A DNA stretch of 64,000 nucleotides. Source: Ophiobolus disseminans. Taxonomy: Eukaryota > Ascomycota > Dothideomycetes > Pleosporales > Phaeosphaeriaceae. The notes beneath the pieces were generated by a model. It saw nothing but the letters and a program-made list of their open reading frames with translations. It did not search any database and was not told where the DNA came from. Shown piece by piece: positions 57,731 to 64,000 of this stretch. Position 1 is the first letter of the stretch; every line of letters starts with the position of its first letter. Location: the NCBI GenBank assembly GCA_010093685.1, contig MU006216.1, positions 881,065-945,064 on the forward strand. Reading direction: 5' to 3'. The position numbers and the translations under genes were made by a program.

Positions 57731-58834
57731 ATGGAGACTTGGGCGAACTGGGCTCTCTTCTTGGCCATCGTAGGCGCCGGCTATCTGTACTACAGCCAGA
57801 ACCAGGGTGCCGTCACCCGAGGCCGCTCGACTGCCACCAAACCCACGACCGCCAGCGCGGCGGACACCGCACAATGGCTTGACTCGGAGGTCAAAACCAA
57901 GGCGGCAAAGGCTGTCAAGGTGGCCAAGGCGAAGACAAAGGCACCGCGCAAGTCGGTTCAGAACGCTGTTCAGGAGGTCGGCAACAAGGTTGAGGCCTAC
58001 CTGGACACCGCCTCCTCCACCGCAGGCGCCGACGCCGACGATGACCTCTCCCCTGTCGCGTCGCCGACTTTCAACACGAAGGCCCCCAGCGGCCGCGATG
58101 TCTCCGACATGCTGGGCTCTCAGTCCGCAGCTCCTTCGGTCTTGAGCATCAAGCCTGTCGAGAAGCCAGCCCGCGCCGCCAAGCCGCAGGCCCCGAAGGC
58201 AGAGGCCCCACAAGAGTCCAAGAAGGCGCGTCAGAACAGAAAGAAGGTTGAAGAGGCCAAGGCCATTCGCGAAGCAGAGGAGAAGCAGCGTCAAGCTCTC
58301 CTTGAGAAGCAGCGTCGCACTGCTCGTGAGGCTCGTGGCGAGCCGGCAAAGAACGGAATCCAAGCCGGCAAAGCGCCTGCCTCAAACGCCTGGACTACGG
58401 TCGGCTCCGCTGGTGCCGTCAAAGCCCCAGCGTCAGCTCCTACCAGCCAGCTTCTGGACACCTTCGACGCTGCCTCGACCGCCAGCTCCAGCGAGGCACC
58501 CACCAACGGCACCGCCCCGACCCCCGACTCGCTATCAAACAGCGGTTACAACAACGCTCTCTCTGAGGAGGAGCAGGTCAAGATTGCCCTGGAGGACACC
58601 TCTGCGTGGGAGACTGTTGCAAAGGGCAAGAAGCAGAAGAAGAAGGCTCCCAGTGTCGAGGAGGATGGCGCCTCTGAGGAAAGGCAGGCTGCCCAGCCGG
58701 TCAAGCCTGTTCATATCGACAAGTTTGTTCGCCCTGCGCTCTCGGAGAACAAGAAGCCCAGCTCTCGATACCAGATTCTCCAGGAGGAGTTCACCCCTGG
58801 CGCCGACAACGCCGACGACTGGCCGGTCGTATGA
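57731..58834 (+). CDS. N-terminally membrane-anchored, Lys/Ala-rich coiled-coil protein
   Basis: A single exon of 367 residues. Residues 5-22 form a transmembrane helix (WALFLAIVGAGYLYYSQN) that would leave the bulk of the protein in the cytosol. A Lys/Ala-rich stretch follows (KTKAAKAVKVAKAKTKAPRK), then a coiled coil (ARQNRKKVEEAKAIREAEEK, RQALLEKQRRTAREARGE). Later come NAWTTVG and SAWETVAKGKKQKKK, and a final RYQILQEEFTPGADNADDWPVV. The high Lys and Ala content and clean third-position C/G bias suggest strong expression. It could associate with ribosomes or RNA at the ER surface, but this is only an impression from composition. Confidence 0.78.
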   Translation: METWANWALFLAIVGAGYLYYSQNQGAVTRGRSTATKPTTASAADTAQWLDSEVKTKAAKAVKVAKAKTKAPRKSVQNAVQEVGNKVEAYLDTASSTAGADADDDLSPVASPTFNTKAPSGRDVSDMLGSQSAAPSVLSIKPVEKPARAAKPQAPKAEAPQESKKARQNRKKVEEAKAIREAEEKQRQALLEKQRRTAREARGEPAKNGIQAGKAPASNAWTTVGSAGAVKAPASAPTSQLLDTFDAASTASSSEAPTNGTAPTPDSLSNSGYNNALSEEEQVKIALEDTSAWETVAKGKKQKKKAPSVEEDGASEERQAAQPVKPVHIDKFVRPALSENKKPSSRYQILQEEFTPGADNADDWPVV

Positions 58835-59968
58835 GGTAGGATCGAGTCAGCTGTCGCTCACCAACTCTATTAGTTCGGGTTGGCAATGAGCTGGGGGGAC
58901 ACTCGACCCCATTTGGTGGAAACTTGTGCTCCTAGCATACTTTCCCATTACTGTATGGATACAAGATAAGACTCTCGATGTGGATGGGGGATACCAATGG
59001 TATAGAGACCATCCAGCGATGATCTATGGAGGACCACGGCCGATATGCGGAGGCGATCTTTGTTTCACTTCTCATTCCTCCACATTACCAAAAGGCACAG
59101 GCGTTTGGGTTGCATCGGTAGCTCCAGCGACCAGCTATCTTTCCATTCTACATGTGTACTTTTTGTATCGTTTCAGTTTGATCAAGTTGCATCATTGTTT
59201 TAGAAGACCACCCCCACGGGGAGGCTCTACAAACAGAACAGCTGGCTAGATAGTCAATGCTTAATGAACCCGAAGAGATCTCTGTTTGTACTGATGTGAT
59301 GTGTAAACTGAAGCTGCATTCATGAGAGAGACCCAAGAAGTGAATGGCTACCGTGCGCTTGACTTCGACCGGACCAACAATGCCTCATCCTGATGGCCGT
59401 GTCTGACTGCCAGTGAGATGTCCGACTAAGCGTCATCAGCGCCACAACCGTTGCACGTGCATGTGCTTTTGTGCTTGATGGCATCGGTTGCTAAAAATAC
59501 ATTACACTCGGTCTCGGTGAGTGAAGGTCATGATGCCCGGCACATGGCAGCTCCGTGTTTGCGTAAAGTGAGATCTGACGTTGGTGGTCGGCTCACCAGA
59601 GGTAGATCTGGCATCAGTAACACAGTAGAATTGTGAGTGAACCGGGGGACCCTTTTGGCCGCTACGCAAACCAGATTTCTGCACGGGTACATATAAATTC
59701 ATGATCACGCGTTGAGTTGAGTGTTCTTTCGGCAGTAATTTAATAAAACGTCCCTGCGGAACAAAGGGCAGTAAGTGTTTGAAGTGTGAAATCTTACTAC
59801 ATACGGGGTAAGCTAGCTCCAGCCACTAACTCGTGTCTTGGCATTGACAAGGCCAGGTGGTCGTTCACGCGAGAAGACGTTCATAACCAAAACCCGAGAC
59901 TCGCCCACCAAACGTCGCACTCTCAGCGCCTCGACTTCCACTTCTCTCCTTCACCCTACACACCTGCC
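58835..59968. other. 1.1-kb intergenic region
   Basis: Nothing supported. The last 100 bases are a CT-rich leader of the ERV29 gene. Confidence 0.5.
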
Positions 59969-61091
59969 ATGGCGCAGATACGAGGCACCGCTGGCTACCA
60001 CCTGGGCAACCAGAGCCCTTTCGGCAATGCTGGGCGAAGCGACGAGACGAGGGACGACCCCAGTCCGCTGGACCAGTTGAGGGCGCAAACAAGCAAGATT
60101 GAGGACATGCTGGACACGTTGGCCGATCCCATCAAGCCGTGAGTTTCCCGCAGGGCTTGGTAGAGCTATGGGTGCACTGTTGCCGTGCGACCGAGCTCAC
60201 ACCACGAGAATAAATCTAACTGAAGTCTGAATAGATATCTTCCAGCAATTGGCCGCTTCCTGATCGTCGTCACCTTCCTCGAAGATGCGCTGCGCATATT
60301 AACACAATGGAACGACCAGCTCACATATCTCCACGATTACCGACACAGTACGTCTCTGCCACCCTCGTGCATACACACCCAAGTAATTGCTGACATGTAC
60401 TTTCCGCAGTCTGGAACGGCGTCACCCACCTCTTTCTCATCGTAAACGTCATCATCATGACAGTCGCATCCATCATGGTCATCGCAAGGAAACACTCGGA
60501 ATACGCTGTGGCTGGTCTCATGGGCGTTGTCGTCCTGCAGGGTGTTGGATATGGCTTGGTGTTCGATCTGAACTTCTTCCTGCGCAATCTCTCTGTCATG
60601 GGCGGTCTGCTCATGGTCCTCTCGGATTCGTGGGTCCGCAAGAAGTTCGCGCCTGCCGGTTTGCCTACCCTCGACGAGAAGGACAAGAAGATGTACTTCC
60701 AGCTTGCCGGTCGCGTCCTGCTCATCTTCCTCTTTGTCGGATTCGTCTTCCGCGGTGACTGGGGTTTCTGGAGAATCGTCGCCAGCATTCTCGGACTCAT
60801 CGCTTGTGTCATGGTTGTTGTCGGCTTCAAGGCCAAGTTCTCGGCCATCATGTTGGTCCTGATTCTCAGCGTCTTCAACCTCTACGTCAACAACTTCTGG
60901 ACCCTGCACCCGCATCACCCACACAAGGACTTTGCGAAATACGACTTCTTTCAGATCCTCTCGATTGTGTAAGTCTCATATTTCGATTTAACGCATCGCG
61001 AAGCTAATAAACACACAGTGGCGGTCTCCTCTTGCTGGTCAACATGGGCCCAGGACAGTTCTCCGTCGACGAGAAGAAGAAGGTCTACTAG
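59969..61091 (+). CDS. ERV29: COPII cargo receptor Erv29 / SURF4
   Basis: Four exons (59969-60138, 60235-60347, 60410-60968, 61019-61091) encode 304 residues. The start is MAQIRGTAGYHLGNQSPFG. Erv29/SURF4 is a multispanning ER membrane protein that loads soluble secretory proteins into COPII vesicles. Hydrophobic segments are plain (AIGRFLIVVTFLEDALRI, HLFLIVNVIIMTVASIMVIA, LLIFLFVGFVFRG, FSAIMLVLILSVFNLYVNNF), with the family signatures TFLEDALRI, WNDQ and FFQILSIVGGLLLLVNMGPG. The protein ends KKKVY, a dilysine (KKxx) retrieval signal for return by COPI, which the third splice is needed to reach. Introns are about 96, 62 and 50 nt, with CTAAC-like or CTAATA branch sites. Confidence 0.92.
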
Positions 61092-61612
61092 ATCACATCC
61101 ATATTTCACGACTCGCATTTCGACTTCAATTTCTGGGTCGCCGAGAGCGTCCAGCATATCAGATACAGCGTACCTATCACCAGGAAGGCATGAGGGCATG
61201 CACTTCGAGTTCGGCAGAAATACATTCAGAAGCTTAGTATAGGGGACAAAAGTGCGATTGCCGTCAGCATGGCGACTATGGGCATGCAATGTGTAGACTA
61301 CGAATATCAGGCGTTCATATCAGTGCAATTGGGCAATGTTGCACTTCTTGGAATTTTCAAATCAATCCCACTACATTCACGATGCTATGGACACATTTTG
61401 GTTATGCAGGTCCCTGAGCTAGACGTCACTCACTGAAACGGAGTGGATCATCGGAGGTCTCCGCCATGAGCTGCAGCTTTCAGCTGCCATGTAGGGTTAG
61501 AGGCCGCTAGTTATCTAAGCATGTCGCAAGTACCCATGCCCTACAGCTTACTTCCGCATTCATCTACACACTCTTCACCAATAATCTGTTAATATAAACA
61601 AACACGGATATC
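61092..61612. other. intergenic region
   Basis: The 3' flank of ERV29 and the promoter of the nucleoside hydrolase. Nothing else is seen. Confidence 0.5.
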
Positions 61613-63498
61613 ATGGCGCCTAACAAGATTATCATAGACACGGATCCTGTAAGTACTGCTATCCGGCGGGGTAATTGAATCAAGACAGAAACTCACAGCA
61701 GATAGGGCGTTGACGATGTTCTCGCAATGCTACTTGCCCTTTCAGCGAAGCCTGAAGAGCTAGAGATACTCATGCTGTCGTTGACGTTTGGCAATGTTGA
61801 GGTGCAGAAGTACGTTGCATCTTGTCCGAAGCTCAGTCAGGTTCACGAACCCCCACTATTGTCATCAACCACGACAGCAGCTTCCACACAAGTAGAAAAG
61901 TGCTGTAAAAGATTAGACGCTAATTAAATGTTGATCGCAGTTGCCTGAGAAATGTCGTTACACTCTTCCATTACATTGAGAAGGAAAGAGCGTGGCGGAT
62001 AGAGAATGGAAGACCTGCAGGTTTTGAGACACTGGATGCAAGGAAGCCAATTGGTATGTCGTGTGAACCTGACACTCAAGGTTGAAACATACACTGATTG
62101 TGTCATTTTAAGTCGCTGTTGGTGCCGACGAACCATTGGCGGAGCACATGATGGTGGCAGATTTCTTCCGTAAGTGGACATTGTCAAGCTTGAAGCAGCG
62201 ACCCTTGGAAGGACTCACAGCATGTAGATGGTGTTGATGGACTCGGTGGCATACACCATAGTGTAAGTTCCCTGCATGGCTCCTTGAACAACTATTGATT
62301 TTCCATTTAAACAGCACCCCCACCTCTCACCCGAGGAGACATGGAAGTCCCTTTTCTTACCAACGCCCGAAAACATGTCGGAGGAGGAAGTTGCAGCTTT
62401 ACATGCCGTAAAGGATAAGCATCGATTGTTTACTCCGTCATTGAAACCCGCTCATGAGGTCATGCTTGAGATTCTCGCGGAGAACGAACCGGATACTGTT
62501 ACTATTGTCGCAGTGGGTCCGTTGACGAATCTTGCTATCGCAGCTGCGCAAGATCCAGAAACGTTCTTGAGGGTCAAGGAAGTCGTTGTAATGGGTGGAG
62601 CAGTCGATGCACCCGGAAACGTAAGTCACTGTTTCTTTACTTATGCTTCAAGTCTGGGCTGAGGTGTGCTCATAGCCACCCCTTCTCCACCGCATTTACT
62701 CTCCGTTCACAATATCCATCCCCGTCCCAAACTTCAACCTTATAAAATGATCCGATAATCCAATACGCAGATTGCTAAACCTCCGCAACCAGATGACGCC
62801 CGGCGCTGAGTTCAACACGTACGCAGATAGCGTCGCGAGTGCTCGTGTCTTCGCACTCACGTGTCCGAACCCGCGCATGACAATGCCACCAGTGTTGAAA
62901 GGGCATGTGAAGGAGCAACTACCTCCTTACCCAGAGAAACTGAGCAAGCAGCTGAAGTTGAAGCTATTTCCACTCGGTACATACACCTCATCCAACCACC
63001 TTTATCAATGCACTAACACATCTCCTAGATATAACAGAACCACATCTGCTCCCAGCAAAACTCTTCGAAAAGTATACCACATCCCCACCCATCGCCGGCT
63101 CGCCCCTCGCAGAATGGTCCACCCTCTTCCTCACATCCACATTCCAAAAGAACCTCTCCCTCAACCCGCAACAAGACCCGACTAAACTCGGACTTCAACT
63201 CCACGACCCGCTCACGATCTGGTGGGCACTGTCGTTCGAAGATGCAGGCTGGCAGTTTAAGACTGAGGATTTGCGTGTCGAAACGAGCGGGCAGTGGACG
63301 CGCGGATGCATCGTGGCGGATCGACGGGGCAGGCCTGTGAGTGAGGGCGCAAGCGAATTAGATGACGAAGTTGTGGGAGATGCTGGGGGGTGGAGGGATA
63401 GTAGGCGCGGGAACAGCGTGAGTTGGTGTACGCGAAGTCCTGGGGTGGATAAGTTTGCTGGGGTGCTGTTGGAGAGGGTGTTTGGGGCGCTGGAGTAG
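61613..63498 (+). CDS. inosine-uridine preferring nucleoside hydrolase
   Basis: Eight exons: 61613-61648, 61706-61809, 61941-62053, 62113-62169, 62228-62262, 62315-62620, 62793-62976 and 63029-63498, giving 434 residues. Each junction keeps frame and uses GT-AG ends. The family hydrolyses the N-glycosidic bond of nucleosides for purine/pyrimidine salvage. The calcium-binding DTDPGVDDVLAM motif is split by intron 1 after DTDP. HGVDGLGG is split between exons 4 and 5. TIVAVGPLTNLAIA, VVVMGGAVDAPGN and the C-terminal HDPLTIWWAL (catalytic Asp motif) are intact. Such an intron density, including a 35-nt exon, is the highest in this window. The C-terminal Gly/Arg-rich loop is longer than in bacterial enzymes. 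Confidence 0.88.
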
Positions 63499-63738
63499 AA
63501 CTAGGAGAGAGGGTTCAAAGTACAGGGAGAGCTCTTATGGAGAAACATAGAAGACAAATTTAGAGTAGATGCTTGGATCCTCTCGTGCATAGCAAAGCCG
63601 TGAATTTCGTGCCCGCTTCCTCCCTCATCTGAATCAAATCAATCAACTCCACAGTACCTAGCTTGTTAACTATATATATGCTGCTGAACTTGCTCGAATG
63701 TCAAAATCCATAGAAAGGAAAGGTGGTCTCATCATATC
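63499..63738. other. short convergent spacer
   Basis: The 3' flanks of the nucleoside hydrolase and the next gene. Nothing is seen. Confidence 0.4.
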
Positions 63739-63999
63739 TCAACGCCCTCGTGGTCCCCCCGAGCCTTTCACTAACGCTGTAACAATCAAACCCGCCATAG
63801 CAATAGCAAGCATGTAGCCAGCTGCCTGTGAAGCATTGTTATCCTGCTGTCTCCGGTCCTTGTTGTAGCTCCTCGCAAGTTCAGTATACGCGACTTTCTT
63901 CTGTGCATTCGAGTCGCCATCTTTCTTATCCTCAGCTTTGACGTATTGGATGTCGCTTCGTTTCCGCAGCTCGCCTTCGCCTATCTTTCTCCCGAGGCC
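63739..63999 (-). CDS. C-terminal end of a tail-anchored protein, cut by the window edge
   Basis: The minus-strand frame is open from the right edge to a TGA at 63741-63739, giving 87 residues. A charged stretch (GELRKRSDIQYVKAEDKK, KVAYTELARSYNKDRRQQDN) is followed by one hydrophobic helix (AAGYMLAIAMAGLIVTALV) and a short basic end (KGSGGPRGR). That is the layout of a tail-anchored membrane protein. The 5' part is outside the window, so the family cannot be named. Confidence 0.6.
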   Translation of the reverse strand, partial: GLGRKIGEGELRKRSDIQYVKAEDKKDGDSNAQKKVAYTELARSYNKDRRQQDNNASQAAGYMLAIAMAGLIVTALVKGSGGPRGR

Positions 64000-64000
64000 G

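Noticed and set aside
60337..60924. 195-codon minus-strand acidic frame
   Set aside because: Antisense to ERV29 exon 3.
1..64000. CRISPR array, rRNA genes, viral integration or secondary-metabolite cluster
   Set aside because: No regular spaced repeats, rRNA cores, viral polymerase or capsid motifs, or PKS/NRPS domains were seen.

Overview
The window is nuclear DNA of a filamentous ascomycete (Pezizomycotina, most likely Dothideomycetes). The evidence is short introns of about 41-230 nt with GTRNGT donors and CTAAC-type branch sites, about 50% G+C, and a mix of conserved fungal housekeeping genes with a HET-domain gene and F-box-like genes. The class is inferred from gene style, not from a marker gene.

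Layout. 1-9.3 kb is compact: the end of an unknown gene, a Nit-family amidase with a 12-nt first exon, a TMF/Sgm1-like golgin, a Leu5-like mitochondrial CoA carrier and a METTL4-like methyltransferase. 9.3-17.9 kb is almost gene-free and holds one small Ser-rich protein. 17.9-31.2 kb is housekeeping again: a very long WD40 scaffold, the nonsense-mediated-decay factor Upf3, the PP6-type phosphatase Sit4/SitA, and dipeptidyl peptidase III. 31.6-43.4 kb looks accessory: an F-box gene, a membrane-anchored GH16 protein, a tandem family of F-box-like genes (one intact, one C-terminal remnant, one frameshifted), a HET-domain gene with a probable 3' frameshift, and a convergent one-pass membrane protein. 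43.8-64 kb returns to core genes: DNA polymerase epsilon subunit Dpb4, an unknown protein, a SUZ-domain protein, an arrestin-like adaptor, a tRNA-Leu, a SNF5-family remodeller subunit with a GATA-like finger, two unknown proteins, the cargo receptor Erv29/SURF4, an eight-exon nucleoside hydrolase and the start of a tail-anchored protein.

Most notable. The tRNA-Leu(AAG) gene at 51049-51222 (minus) carries the normal anticodon-loop intron and also a second 49-nt insert inside its T-loop/B box. The insert begins GTACGT, contains CACTAAC and ends in AG, as a spliceosomal intron does. Removing it rebuilds a perfect T-arm and acceptor stem.

The genes do not form one pathway. Upf3, METTL4, the SUZ protein and the tRNA concern RNA; Dpb4 and SNF5 chromatin and replication; the golgin, Erv29 and the arrestin-like protein trafficking; the HET/F-box block self-recognition and rapid family turnover. 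Exon boundaries were read by hand from frame continuity and splice motifs; all domain calls come from recognisable motifs, with no database search.
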